From positions 310,001 through 374,000 of the forward strand of contig NZ_FNNQ01000001.1 in NCBI RefSeq assembly GCF_900106775.1: a stretch of 64,000 nucleotides of DNA. The letters run 5' to 3'. Within the stretch, counting starts at the first letter, position 1, and each line of letters starts with the position of its first letter. Under the pieces are notes generated by a model. The model was not told where the DNA came from. It ran no database searches and worked only from the letters and a program-made list of their open reading frames with translations. Of the stretch, positions 49,873-58,473 are shown piece by piece. This DNA is from Marininema mesophilum. GTDB taxonomy: Bacteria; Bacillota; Bacilli; Thermoactinomycetales; DSM-45169. The position numbers and the translations under genes were made by a program.

Positions 49873-50394
49873 TTAAAAACCTGCAAGCGGAGCTACAAAG
49901 GCGGTTAACAGAATCGCTGCTGCACCAATTCCTACTGCCCACCATCCTAACATGCTTCCACGGCGGATGCTGATAATACCGAGAATGATTCCCGCCGGCC
50001 CTAATAGAAAAGGAACGAGGAAGAATGCAAGGGCGGATATAATAATGCCGACTACACCAACACCCTGGCCCTGACCTTCACCCTCTGTATCATTCTTGTC
50101 TACTGAGAGCTCATCGCGTCCGAATGAATCTGTAACAGGAGCTACTTCAGCTGCTGCCTCTGTATCATCTCGGTCATTCCAATCAAATTTCTCGGTTTCG
50201 CCAATATCCTTTGTCTCCAATTCATCATCGTCTCTCCCAGGAGCTTGCCGGAAATTGTTCAAACCAGCTGGAGCAAATTCTCCTGCATACTCCTCGTTAA
50301 AGTCATCTGATGTAAGGTCCTCATTCCGTCTCGGTTCTACAACTTCATGTTCTGTGTGATTGTTACGCTTATGCCTCTTCTTGTGTTTGCTCAC
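49873..50394 (-). CDS. DUF4190-like two-helix membrane protein
   Basis: A 173-residue protein with a basic start (MSKHKKRHKRNN), an acidic disordered region (about 15-110, rich in Glu, Asp and Asn) and two membrane helices near the C-terminus (GIIISALAFFLVPFLLG and GWWAVGIGAAAILLTAFV) joined by a basic IRRGS turn, the DUF4190 pattern. Function unknown. It has its own terminators on both sides. Confidence 0.75.
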   Translation of the reverse strand: MSKHKKRHKRNNHTEHEVVEPRRNEDLTSDDFNEEYAGEFAPAGLNNFRQAPGRDDDELETKDIGETEKFDWNDRDDTEAAAEVAPVTDSFGRDELSVDKNDTEGEGQGQGVGVVGIIISALAFFLVPFLLGPAGIILGIISIRRGSMLGWWAVGIGAAAILLTAFVAPLAGF

Positions 50395-50469
50395 AAATAT
50401 CCCTCCCCTCTAATCGGTCTGATCTTAGTATGCTCCGAGGAGCGGAGGGTAAAATGGCAGATTGATGCA

Positions 50470-50501
50470 AAAAACTCTCCGGATGCTCCGGAGAGTTTTC
50501 A
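50470..50501. terminator. Terminator after the OppA-like gene
   Basis: AACTCTCCGGA and TCCGGAGAGTT hairpin flanked by A and T runs, just after the oppA-like stop codon. Confidence 0.85.
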
Positions 50502-52130
50502 TCAGCCTTTAATTTCTGTGAAACGATAATCCCTTGGCCCAGTGGGGTGCGACATCACCCCCTGCACTTCAGGCTTTTTCATTACGATGTTATTGTAATA
50601 ATATAAGGGAATAACAGGCATTTGATCCATCAATACTTTTTCCGCACGATGCAAAAGTTCCATCCGCCGAGCTTCGCTTTTTGCCTTGTAAGCACCATTT
50701 AGAATAGAATCGTACTCTTTATCGCTCCAACCTGTTTGATTCATTGGATGATTGGTTTGAAAACTTTCTAAGTAATTATAGGGATCATTGTAATCAGGCA
50801 GGAAACTAGAGCGAGCAATCATAAAGTTGCCACGGTTTCGGTTATTTAAAAATACTTTGGCTTCTTGTGCTTTTAATGTCACTTTTGCTTTCAGGTGTTT
50901 ATGCCACATCTCCTGAATCGCTTCAGCCACTTTTTTATTCTTTTCATCCTGGCTAAATAAAATTTCAACCTTAGGCAATTTCGTGATGCCCTCTTCTTTC
51001 ATTCCCTCTTTTAACAATTTTTTTGCTGATTGGACATCATCATCTTTGATGTATGCCTGCTTATCATCCTTGCGGAAATCGCCAGATTTCGTCATGGTAC
51101 CTGGTGAGACATAGGCAAGAGCAATTTGCTGCTGGCCTTGAACGATCTTATTTACAATCGTTTGACGATCGATTGCCAGGGCGAATGCCTTCCGGATCTT
51201 CGCATTGTTAAACGGTTTTTCCTTTACATTAAATCGGTAAAAATCTAGGCCCCCACCATCGGATACCTTCGCCTCGCCCTTCTCTATCTCTTTACCTTGC
51301 AAATCTGGCGGAATAGAAGTGCTATCGAGGTAATCAATTTCTCCCGCCTTATATTGCTGATAAAGTGTAGCCCGATCCTTAGTCATTCCCCAATCGATCT
51401 GTGCCAATTTTACCTTCTTTGCATCTCGGTACTCTTCATTTTTCACGGCCACAATGCGATTATCATGCTTCCAAGATTTCATCTTAAAAGGACCATTCGA
51501 AATATATTCCTTCGCCTCACCAAAGGGATTTTTCTTATTTTCAATCCCCTTGCTGTAGACAGGTGAAAAAGGAGTATAGGCGATTAGCTGTTCAAAATAG
51601 GGAGTCGGCTGCTCAAGCTCCACCACTAAGGTCTTTTCATCCTTTGCCTGTACACCGACGTCTTCTGCCTTCGCTTTTCCTTCATAATAAGCCTTTGCAT
51701 TTTTGATGGGATTCATCAATAAGGAAGCATTGGAGGCTGTTTTTGGGTCCATCACTCTTTTCCAAGCGACTTCAAAATCCTTGGCTGTTACCGGCTCCCC
51801 ATTGGACCATTTAGCATTATCCTGGAGTGTAAACGTATAAGTTAAGCCATCCTTTGACTTCTCTATTTTTTTTGCTGTAGCTAGCTTGGGTTGGTGATTT
51901 TTATCAAAGCGCATCAACCCCTCAAATAAATTATTCACCACCTCCATGGAATTGCCATCAAAAGCTTTCGCCGGATCTAACGATGCAGGCTCGCCAGACG
52001 TCAAATTTAATTCTAAGTGTTGGCTAGCCCCCGTGGAAGTTGTTGCATCAGAATCCCCTTTGGTGCATCCAGCTACCAATACGCTACCTGCCAATACAAG
52101 GGACAATCCGATTATTGAAATTCTCCGCAT
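50502..52130 (-). CDS. OppA-like oligopeptide-binding lipoprotein
   Basis: A 542-residue substrate-binding protein (SBP family 5). The signal peptide ends in the lipobox LVAGC with Cys at residue 22, and the SBP_5 signature is visible in GEPASLDPAKAFDGNS, the GPFKMKSWKHD region and NPFGEAKEYISN. It binds peptides outside for an ABC importer, whose permease genes are not here, so it is an orphan subunit or a peptide sensor. Its neighbours (a YkfC-like and a DacB-like protein) suggest muropeptide uptake, by inference. GAGGAGGGG precedes the ATG. Confidence 0.92.
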   Translation of the reverse strand: MRRISIIGLSLVLAGSVLVAGCTKGDSDATTSTGASQHLELNLTSGEPASLDPAKAFDGNSMEVVNNLFEGLMRFDKNHQPKLATAKKIEKSKDGLTYTFTLQDNAKWSNGEPVTAKDFEVAWKRVMDPKTASNASLLMNPIKNAKAYYEGKAKAEDVGVQAKDEKTLVVELEQPTPYFEQLIAYTPFSPVYSKGIENKKNPFGEAKEYISNGPFKMKSWKHDNRIVAVKNEEYRDAKKVKLAQIDWGMTKDRATLYQQYKAGEIDYLDSTSIPPDLQGKEIEKGEAKVSDGGGLDFYRFNVKEKPFNNAKIRKAFALAIDRQTIVNKIVQGQQQIALAYVSPGTMTKSGDFRKDDKQAYIKDDDVQSAKKLLKEGMKEEGITKLPKVEILFSQDEKNKKVAEAIQEMWHKHLKAKVTLKAQEAKVFLNNRNRGNFMIARSSFLPDYNDPYNYLESFQTNHPMNQTGWSDKEYDSILNGAYKAKSEARRMELLHRAEKVLMDQMPVIPLYYYNNIVMKKPEVQGVMSHPTGPRDYRFTEIKG

Positions 52131-52316
52131 AGGTAGTACCCCTCCTCGAATTAATTTTCCGAATAATTAACTTATTACGTTGTAACTTTTCTCTACCCTC
52201 TGAATAATCTCCTTCTTATTTCAAACCATTCAAAAAAGGAACCTTTACTCTATATCCCGAAGATAAAGAATGATCGATGTGAGCTTAACCTCTTTGGATT
52301 TTGAAAGGATGATCTC

Positions 52317-53213
52317 ATGGAAATACGTTATTGTCGACTTCCTATAGCCAACCTCTGGTTATCTCCTGAATCTATTCGTGAAGAGGATGGCCCTTCCCTT
52401 AAAGGCGCAGAAGGATTTTATCAGTGGCTAAACTCACTGGATACGGAGAGGCGAAAAGGCCTAACCGGCCGTCTTGAATCTCAACTCCTTCTGGGTGAGC
52501 CTGCAATGGTCATTGAAGAAAGGGAGGATTGGGTAAAGGTATGTCTCCCCCACCAATCCACTCGCAAAGATGCTCGAGGGTATCCAGGTTGGGTATATCG
52601 GGATCAACTTACCTTCCATTCCCGATTCGACAAAGCCTTTTCCAATTCCCCCTATGCCTGGGTAACCGCTGACCAAACCATTCCTTTCAGTGAAAATGGG
52701 GATAAAGAGTGGCCACTCTCCTTTATGACACGTCTTCCCTGTATCGGTAAGGAAGATAATCACGCGATTGTCCTTACCCCTGAGGGAGCAACAAAGAGGT
52801 TGGCACTTAGCGATGTTTTTATCGCTGAAACGTTACCCATCACTCCTCCTTCCACACGCCTCCCCACAGCAGAGCGCTTTCTTGGGCTCTCCTATTTATG
52901 GGGTGGAATGTCATCCTTTGGCTTCGATTGTTCCGGATTTGTCCACCGAATTTTAGCAGCCCATGGACTTGTCATTCCCCGAGATGCGAGTGATCAAGCC
53001 CAACAGGGAATCCGATTGACCAAGGAGGAACTGTTACCTGGTGATCTCGTCTTTTTTGCTCATGAAAAGGGGCAAGGCGCCATTCATCATGTAGGCATGG
53101 TTATCGGTGAGCAGTCATTTATCCACTCTCCCAACAGTGGGCACCCCGTGAGAATCAATGCCCTTAGTGATGAACCCTATGGAGCCGAATTTTGTTGGGG
53201 AGTCCGTTATTAG
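52317..53213 (+). CDS. YkfC-like NlpC/P60 gamma-D-glutamyl-diamino acid endopeptidase
   Basis: A 298-residue protein with an N-terminal SH3b-like region (about 1-175) and a C-terminal NlpC/P60 domain: the catalytic Cys is in FGFDCSGFVHR near 202, the His in HHVGMVIGEQSF and a third polar residue in HSPNSGHPV. It lacks a signal peptide, as does YkfC, which cuts recycled murein peptides inside the cell. The ATG follows AAAGGATGAT. Its stop codon overlaps the stop of the convergent DacB-like gene by four bases. Confidence 0.9.
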   Translation: MEIRYCRLPIANLWLSPESIREEDGPSLKGAEGFYQWLNSLDTERRKGLTGRLESQLLLGEPAMVIEEREDWVKVCLPHQSTRKDARGYPGWVYRDQLTFHSRFDKAFSNSPYAWVTADQTIPFSENGDKEWPLSFMTRLPCIGKEDNHAIVLTPEGATKRLALSDVFIAETLPITPPSTRLPTAERFLGLSYLWGGMSSFGFDCSGFVHRILAAHGLVIPRDASDQAQQGIRLTKEELLPGDLVFFAHEKGQGAIHHVGMVIGEQSFIHSPNSGHPVRINALSDEPYGAEFCWGVRY

Positions 53214-54529
53214 TTTTTACTCAAAGCAGCAAGCTCGTGAAGGAAATCATCCTGCAATCCTTCACCGTTTTCTTCATCAACCAACCCATTGATAAGAAAT
53301 GAGAATCCGATTATAGGATACCCATTCTCTAATAAGTATCCGCTTAGTGTCCGGACGTTAGCCAGACTCCCAGTTTTAGCGGCAACCTCTATGCCTGCTG
53401 GTAAAGATGAGGCTCGCTCGGCAAGTGTACCATACTGCCCATAACGAGAAAGACTATCGAGGAAGATGGGGAAATCAGGATGCTGAAGCTGAAGGTGGAG
53501 TAGTTCAGCAAGTGCATTGGGGGATGATAAATTATACGTGGATAATCCTGAACCATCTACATAACATTCAGGACCTTTCAGCCCCCATGTGTGCAAGATT
53601 TTCTTCACCTTATTCACTCCTGCTTCCTCACAAACCTCGCTCCTGCTCTCCTTCCCCAAAGTACGTAATAAAATTTCCGCAGACAAATTATCACTTTCAC
53701 GATTGACACGTTGTATCACCTGAGAAAGAAGTGGAGAATAGTGTTTTAACACCATCCCTTTCCTCTGTGTAATGTTCCCTTCTCGGATTTCAGGATATTC
53801 AGGAACTTGGATTCCTTCTTGTTGACAGGCTCCACGGAGAATCTCCAAAAAATACTGGGCTCCTGACCAAACTGCCCCCGCAATCTCCGGTTCCTTCCTG
53901 GATAGCTTCCCAGATAAATGAAAATGATTAGCGCTATCTTTCCGCTTCACCACCATATCAGAAGGTCCATCCGTCCACATACAGTGGGAGGTTACTTTGA
54001 TCGTCTTCAATTTTTGCATAGGGATCAGATGGGGAGTTTCACCCTGGGGGTCCGCTTTGAAAAGGATTCGATTCCCTTCCATGATCAGACTCTCAATTCG
54101 TGCGGTATATCCTTCAGCAAGATCATCCCATCTCCAGCCCACTCCCCAGGGTTCTTCATTGCACCAAGCTTGATTAACTATCCATCTATGAGGAAGTTTA
54201 TCCATACCACGTACCCACATCCGTTGAGCAATCATCCTAGCATCCTGCTCATTAAAAGTAGGGTCCCCACCACCTGAGATGGTAAGCATATCGTGGCTAA
54301 TTCCCACCTGTGTCATCCATCGATAGTGGCTACCCAATTGATCCAACGCCACTGCGGTGGTCCATAGCTTATTGTTGGAGGCAGGGAGAAAAAGCTTATC
54401 TCCATCGATAGCTCCCCACTGACCCGTTCGGGTACAAAAAAGGGCGCATCCAACCCGTGCGCCCCTTTCACCACTCTTTATTCCCCATCGGATGATCAGT
54501 TTTTCCACTGCTCGCAACCAGTCTCTCAT
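53210..54529 (-). CDS. DacB/PBP4-like peptidase S13 without signal peptide
   Basis: A 439-residue low-molecular-weight penicillin-binding protein. The active-site triad motifs are all present: SxxK in PASNNKLWTT near residue 51, SxN in ESDNLSAEIL and KTG in VAAKTGSLANVR. Family members are exported D-alanyl-D-alanine carboxypeptidases, but here the start (MRDWLRAVEKLIIRW) lacks a signal peptide and the ribosome site GGAGGGG fixes this start, so a cytosolic location is likely. It may trim recycled muropeptides with the adjacent YkfC-like protein. Confidence 0.88.
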   Translation of the reverse strand: MRDWLRAVEKLIIRWGIKSGERGARVGCALFCTRTGQWGAIDGDKLFLPASNNKLWTTAVALDQLGSHYRWMTQVGISHDMLTISGGGDPTFNEQDARMIAQRMWVRGMDKLPHRWIVNQAWCNEEPWGVGWRWDDLAEGYTARIESLIMEGNRILFKADPQGETPHLIPMQKLKTIKVTSHCMWTDGPSDMVVKRKDSANHFHLSGKLSRKEPEIAGAVWSGAQYFLEILRGACQQEGIQVPEYPEIREGNITQRKGMVLKHYSPLLSQVIQRVNRESDNLSAEILLRTLGKESRSEVCEEAGVNKVKKILHTWGLKGPECYVDGSGLSTYNLSSPNALAELLHLQLQHPDFPIFLDSLSRYGQYGTLAERASSLPAGIEVAAKTGSLANVRTLSGYLLENGYPIIGFSFLINGLVDEENGEGLQDDFLHELAALSKN

Positions 54530-54670
54530 TTAGTCCCCTCCGATGCGTATTCCTGACTAGGTAGCGCCAAGCCTATCGGTTAACCTCTTCAGAAAAATTC
54601 ATCAGTTAATAAACAGGCCTGGGGTCACGCACCTCCGCTGGGAAAACATAATGACTAACCAAATTCTTCG

Positions 54671-55018
54671 TTAACGTCCCATCATGTACTTCTCCAACCG
54701 TTCCATGCGGCGCATCAGATCCTCCACCATACGATCGTTATTATCCTGCATCGGCAGTGGCATCGATTGTTGACCAGATAAATTAGGGTTAGATAGTGGT
54801 TGACCAGGTAAATTAGAGTTAGATAGTGATTGACCCTGTTTCAGCTTTGATTTCCGCTCTTTCTTTAGCTCTTCCTTCAGTTGGAGGTTTTCTTCGAGCA
54901 AGGCCTCGAAGTTTTTAATAACAACATCGAGGAACTCGTTCACTTCATCCACGTTATATCCTTTCCGTGCGGTTTTGAAATCTTTACTAAAGATATCTCG
55001 TGGTGTCAAACGCTCCAT
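54671..55018 (-). CDS. DivIVA/GpsB-like cell-division protein
   Basis: A 115-residue protein. The N-terminal DivIVA lipid-binding region reads RLTPRDIFSKDFKTARKGYNVDEVNEFLD and continues as a coiled coil (residues 30-60). A low-complexity linker with a twice-repeated 10-residue unit (about 63-82) leads to a short C-terminal helix (MVEDLMRRMERLEKYM), as in GpsB. GpsB coordinates septal and side-wall peptidoglycan synthases. Usual GpsB is about 98 residues, so the repeated linker explains the extra length. The ATG follows AGGCGTCTGCAG, a weak ribosome site. Confidence 0.88.
   Translation of the reverse strand: MERLTPRDIFSKDFKTARKGYNVDEVNEFLDVVIKNFEALLEENLQLKEELKKERKSKLKQGQSLSNSNLPGQPLSNPNLSGQQSMPLPMQDNNDRMVEDLMRRMERLEKYMMGR
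54771..54830. repeat. Two tandem copies of a 30-base unit inside the GpsB-like gene
   Basis: Units 54771-54800 and 54801-54830 differ at only a few positions and begin a third partial copy (TTGACC). They encode two 10-residue Ser/Asn/Leu/Gly repeats in the linker, so copy number may vary between strains without a frameshift. Confidence 0.8.
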
Positions 55019-55231
55019 CTGCAGACGCCTCCTGAACTTTTGTTAATTATTTGAATTCACCAATCTGTTACTCATCTTAAGGCAAGTACGGGAATGTCTT
55101 TATCCTTCCGATAAGTTTTTCATCGCTCTCCTATAGACGAAGGAATTAACACTACTTTAGTTTATCATATCGCCTAGTCACGAGAGAATGCTTTTCGTAG
55201 TATATTTTAGACGTTAAAGTATGGAAATAAA

Positions 55232-55258
55232 TAAAGCCCCCGAGAGGAGGCCTTTTAT
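55232..55258 (-). terminator. Weak terminator after the YhcN-like gene
   Basis: On the minus strand AAAGGCCTCC and GGGGGCTTT form an imperfect hairpin followed by ATTTATTT. Confidence 0.4.
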
Positions 55259-55266
55259 AGCTACAT

Positions 55267-55791
55267 TTACTGCGATGTCGGGAATGTACGCTGTACTAGA
55301 TCCATAAATCCGTTGATTAAGCCGGAAATTGGACGACCATCCCGCACAGATTTAGCATAATTTTTCATGGCATCTACAAAACCTGGATTGGCTGAAACAT
55401 AGACTCGTCTCAGAGAGGAATCCACTTTTCGTGCCCTTTTGGCCACTTTATTCTTCAGCTCGTTTGTCATGCCGCCTTGGTAATTACCTGCAAATGATAC
55501 ACCTATATACGCTGTGTCACCCATAACTACCGTAGTCGCAGCATCAATCTCTCTCAACTTGACCAAATTGTCCGATACATCATCCGCAGTACGCATCTTT
55601 TGTCCAACACGCGTATTGGTATCATAACCCGTATTGTTGTTGGCATCATTCATTCTCTCATCATACCGCACCTGTTGGGTATTTGGCCTTTGTGTTGACT
55701 GCGGTTTTTTATTATTCATCGCACACCCTACAGTAGTAAAAACAAGGGGCACAGCAATTGCCATGACAAGCCATTGTTTACGGAGCTGCAT
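55267..55791 (-). CDS. YhcN/YlaJ-family sporulation lipoprotein
   Basis: A 174-residue lipoprotein: signal peptide with lipobox VGC near residue 19, a Gln/Asn/Arg-rich linker and a C-terminal domain with LREIDAATTVVMGDTAYIGV and RRVYVSANPGF, the Spore_YhcN_YlaJ pattern. Such proteins are found in the spore inner membrane and affect germination or outgrowth. The ATG follows AAGGAGG; 14 upstream codons are rejected. Confidence 0.9.
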   Translation of the reverse strand: MQLRKQWLVMAIAVPLVFTTVGCAMNNKKPQSTQRPNTQQVRYDERMNDANNNTGYDTNTRVGQKMRTADDVSDNLVKLREIDAATTVVMGDTAYIGVSFAGNYQGGMTNELKNKVAKRARKVDSSLRRVYVSANPGFVDAMKNYAKSVRDGRPISGLINGFMDLVQRTFPTSQ

Positions 55792-55922
55792 ATCCCTACC
55801 TCCTTCCTTAACTAGGTCAGCCTTAGTATCCAACCCCTACTCAAAAATATGTACAAAAAAAAAGGACCACATTATGTGGCCCTTCCTAGACTTCCCATTC
55901 TGAAATAAATTCGTTCCCTTAA

Positions 55923-56606
55923 TCAATCATCATTGGACATAAAGAAGAGGAGCACAAATCGTAACAATTCAAGAAGAGCATATAGCGCGGACGCTACATA
56001 AGTAAGGGCGGCAGCATTGAGTACCTTGCGTACCCCTCTCTCCTCTATATTACTAATCATCCCTTCCTGCACGATGATCTCTTTCGCCCGGGAACTGGCA
56101 TTAAATTCCACCGGTAAAGTAACTACCTGAAAAGCAACAACCGCTGCATACAAGATCACGCCAAGGCCAAACAATCCCATCGCCTGTAAGATCAGACCCC
56201 CTAGTAACAAAAATGGGGCAATTCCTGAGGCAAAGTTAGCTACGGGAACCATCCGATGACGTAATACCAAGGCACCATAAGCATTTTTATGTTGGATCGC
56301 ATGACCACATTCATGGGCAGCTACGGAGACAGCAGCAATAGAATCGCTGTAAAATACGGGCTCTGATAAATTCACTGTCCGGGAAACTGGATCATAGTGA
56401 TCCGTCAGTTGACCGCGAACAGGATTGACGGCGACATCTCGCAACCCATTCCGATCCAAAATGCTTCGAGCTACCTCTTGCCCAGTTAAGCCCGATTTAG
56501 CTTGCACCTTAGACCAGCGTTTGAAGCTACCTTTCACCCGGAATTGAGCCCAGATTGTAAGCCCAAAGGCACCCAGGACAAGAATCAGCATCAAGAGGTT
56601 GATCAT
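55923..56606 (-). CDS. YugP-like zinc metallopeptidase
   Basis: A 227-residue membrane-associated zinc peptidase of the neutral zinc metallopeptidase 2 family: N-terminal membrane helix, the zinc site SVAAHECGHAIQH near residue 95 and two further hydrophobic segments. It is a homologue of B. subtilis YugP, whose role is not well known. Its promoter has an extended -10 at 56773 and a hairpin at the 5' end of the mRNA. ATG follows AGGAGAAGTGAAGG. Confidence 0.9.
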   Translation of the reverse strand: MINLLMLILVLGAFGLTIWAQFRVKGSFKRWSKVQAKSGLTGQEVARSILDRNGLRDVAVNPVRGQLTDHYDPVSRTVNLSEPVFYSDSIAAVSVAAHECGHAIQHKNAYGALVLRHRMVPVANFASGIAPFLLLGGLILQAMGLFGLGVILYAAVVAFQVVTLPVEFNASSRAKEIIVQEGMISNIEERGVRKVLNAAALTYVASALYALLELLRFVLLFFMSNDD

Positions 56607-56734
56607 CAGCCTTCACTTCTCCTTTTATGACTCGCTCTCATTCTTCTAATAATATGGGTTTACCCAGATACTTAACTCTTTATTTCAAATCTCTCCCACT
56701 CAAAAATTATAGCTATCTCTCAAGTGAAAAGATC

Positions 56735-56768
56735 CTAGGGATCACCTCTAACGATAGAGGTTCCCTAG
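56735..56768 (-). promoter_or_regulatory. 5'-end hairpin of the yugP-like mRNA
   Basis: CTAGGGA-CCTCT and AGAGG-TCCCTAG form an imperfect stem that starts about where transcription from the -10 at 56773 would begin. 5'-terminal hairpins often stabilise Bacillus mRNAs. It might also end a transcript of the microprotein gene, since GATCTTTT follows. Confidence 0.5.
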
Positions 56769-56772
56769 AATC

Positions 56773-56781
56773 ATTATATCA
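56773..56781 (-). promoter_or_regulatory. Extended -10 promoter of the yugP-like gene
   Basis: TGATATAAT on the minus strand; no clear -35, which an extended -10 can replace. Confidence 0.5.
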
Positions 56782-56827
56782 TGGTGTCCTATCTTCTTAA
56801 ATAAGGGATTTATTTGGTATTTAATTT

Positions 56828-56920
56828 TTAAGAAGCCGTCACAAATTGGACGATCAGCCCACCGACGAGAACCAATCCTAATATAAGTACAACCCATATA
56901 CCTACATTGGATTTACTCAT
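56828..56920 (-). CDS. 30-residue single-helix membrane microprotein
   Basis: The peptide MSKSNVGIWVVLI continues as one hydrophobic helix and ends VQFVTAS. A GGGGGAT ribosome site stands just before the ATG. I do not recognise a family; small one-helix proteins are common in spore formers. It lies upstream of yugP on the same strand. Confidence 0.55.
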   Translation of the reverse strand: MSKSNVGIWVVLILGLVLVGGLIVQFVTAS

Positions 56921-57129
56921 TTCCCATCCCCCTGTCTGGTCACGGACGTGTCTGGAGCCCTAACGATCAGGGAAAGATATAAGGAAAGCTTCTCTCGTGT
57001 TGTATCCCTGAAACACAAAGGTAGTCAGACTCTCTGTTTCTCCATTGGTCAATGGGTTCCCTTTTTATTACCCGTTTTCAGAGGGGTTATTTTTCCAATT
57101 TTAGATATCCGTTACTTTAGGAGGACTCC

Positions 57130-58350
57130 ATGGACGTCGTCACTCATTGGATCAAAAATGAAACCCTACAAAATTATTACTATTTGTTGGAAATCGCTCT
57201 CCTGTTAATTGCAGTAAAACTAGCAGGTCATGGTAGCAAAAAACTGGGACAACCCTCCGTGTTTGGTGAACTTCTCGTTGGTGTATTCTTGGGACCCGCC
57301 TTCCTTGGTTGGATACATATTCACCCTGAGCACCCTGGGATGTTTAAACATCTCGCAGAGATTGGTGTCATCCTCCTTATGTTTTTAGCAGGTCTTGAAA
57401 CGGATATCGATGAGTTTAAGCAAAACACCTCCGCTTCAACGTTCGTTGCAGTAGGTGGAGTCTTTTTCCCATTTGTGATGGGTTGGGCTAGCGGACTTTT
57501 TTTCGGTTATAGTTTGTTCACTTCAATTTTTATCGGCATTCTTCTTGTTGCCACAAGCGTCAGTGTCACTGTTCAGACACTGCGAGAGCTGGGCCAACTA
57601 CAAAGTAAAGAAGGCGTTACGATCTTAGGAGCTGCTGTACTGGATGATATCCTTGGATTGGTCCTCCTCTCTGTTGTCGTCACCTTTACTACCTCTGGAA
57701 ATCACGGAGAAGGCCTTCCTACTATTATCGGTATCCTATTACTAAAAATGTTTCTCTTTTTTTTCATTGCTATCACCCTCGGACGCAGGATTCTCCCTCG
57801 CCTTATTCACTGGATATCCTATTTAACTTCATCCGAAGTGATTTTAACATTCGGTATCATCCTTGCATTTATCTATGCTTATGTGGCTGAGTTATTTGGA
57901 TTGGCAGGAATTGTTGGTGCTTATTTTGCTGGATTGATTCTCAGTAGTACTCACCACCGCCAGGAACTATATGAAAAAGTGGAGATTATCTCCTCTTCCT
58001 TCTTCGTCCCTATTTTTTTTGTGAGCATTGGGATATCTACCGATATTAGGCAACTAAAACCAGAGGCAATCAGTCTTTTAATTGTTCTTCTCATCATCGC
58101 GACTGTGTCTAAAATTATCGGAAGTGGTTTGGGTGCCAAGTTAGCAGGTTTCCCTTGGAATAACTCCTTTGCAGTTGGTACGGGTATGGTCGCCCGAGGA
58201 GAAGTAGGACTTATTGTGGCTTCCATCGGGCTCAGTCGCCACTTGATTGATGCTCAATTATTTACGATTACCGTTTTTATTATCTTACTTACCACGTTGC
58301 TCACGCCCCCCTTACTAAAAATAAGCTTGGGTAAAGGCCCTCATCACTAG
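57130..58350 (+). CDS. Cation:proton antiporter (CPA2/NapA-KefB family)
   Basis: A 406-residue membrane protein with about 12-13 helices. Family markers are GELLVGVFLGPAFLGW, the GVILLMFLAGLETDIDEFK segment and a conserved VLDDILGLVLLS with the double Asp for ion exchange, then ARGEVGLIVASIG. No C-terminal TrkA-N or USP domain is attached. It probably exchanges Na+ or K+ for protons. ATG follows TAGGAGGAC. A strong terminator follows. Confidence 0.92.
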   Translation: MDVVTHWIKNETLQNYYYLLEIALLLIAVKLAGHGSKKLGQPSVFGELLVGVFLGPAFLGWIHIHPEHPGMFKHLAEIGVILLMFLAGLETDIDEFKQNTSASTFVAVGGVFFPFVMGWASGLFFGYSLFTSIFIGILLVATSVSVTVQTLRELGQLQSKEGVTILGAAVLDDILGLVLLSVVVTFTTSGNHGEGLPTIIGILLLKMFLFFFIAITLGRRILPRLIHWISYLTSSEVILTFGIILAFIYAYVAELFGLAGIVGAYFAGLILSSTHHRQELYEKVEIISSSFFVPIFFVSIGISTDIRQLKPEAISLLIVLLIIATVSKIIGSGLGAKLAGFPWNNSFAVGTGMVARGEVGLIVASIGLSRHLIDAQLFTITVFIILLTTLLTPPLLKISLGKGPHH

Positions 58351-58385
58351 CTTTCTTATGATGCCCCCTAATAGTAGACAGTGGA

Positions 58386-58424
58386 AAAACCCCCTGAGTA
58401 GATCCAACCTACTTAGGGGGTTTA
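58386..58424. terminator. Terminator after the antiporter gene
   Basis: AAACCCCCTGAGTAG and CTACTTAGGGGGTTT form a near-perfect stem with a 7-base loop. Confidence 0.85.
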
Positions 58425-58473
58425 ACTTCATGGCCAAATAAAAAATCGGTGCCCATGAACCTCTACATATTCA

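Noticed and set aside
56948..57208. 86-residue open frame before the antiporter
   Set aside because: It overlaps the antiporter start in another frame and has no ribosome site or family features.
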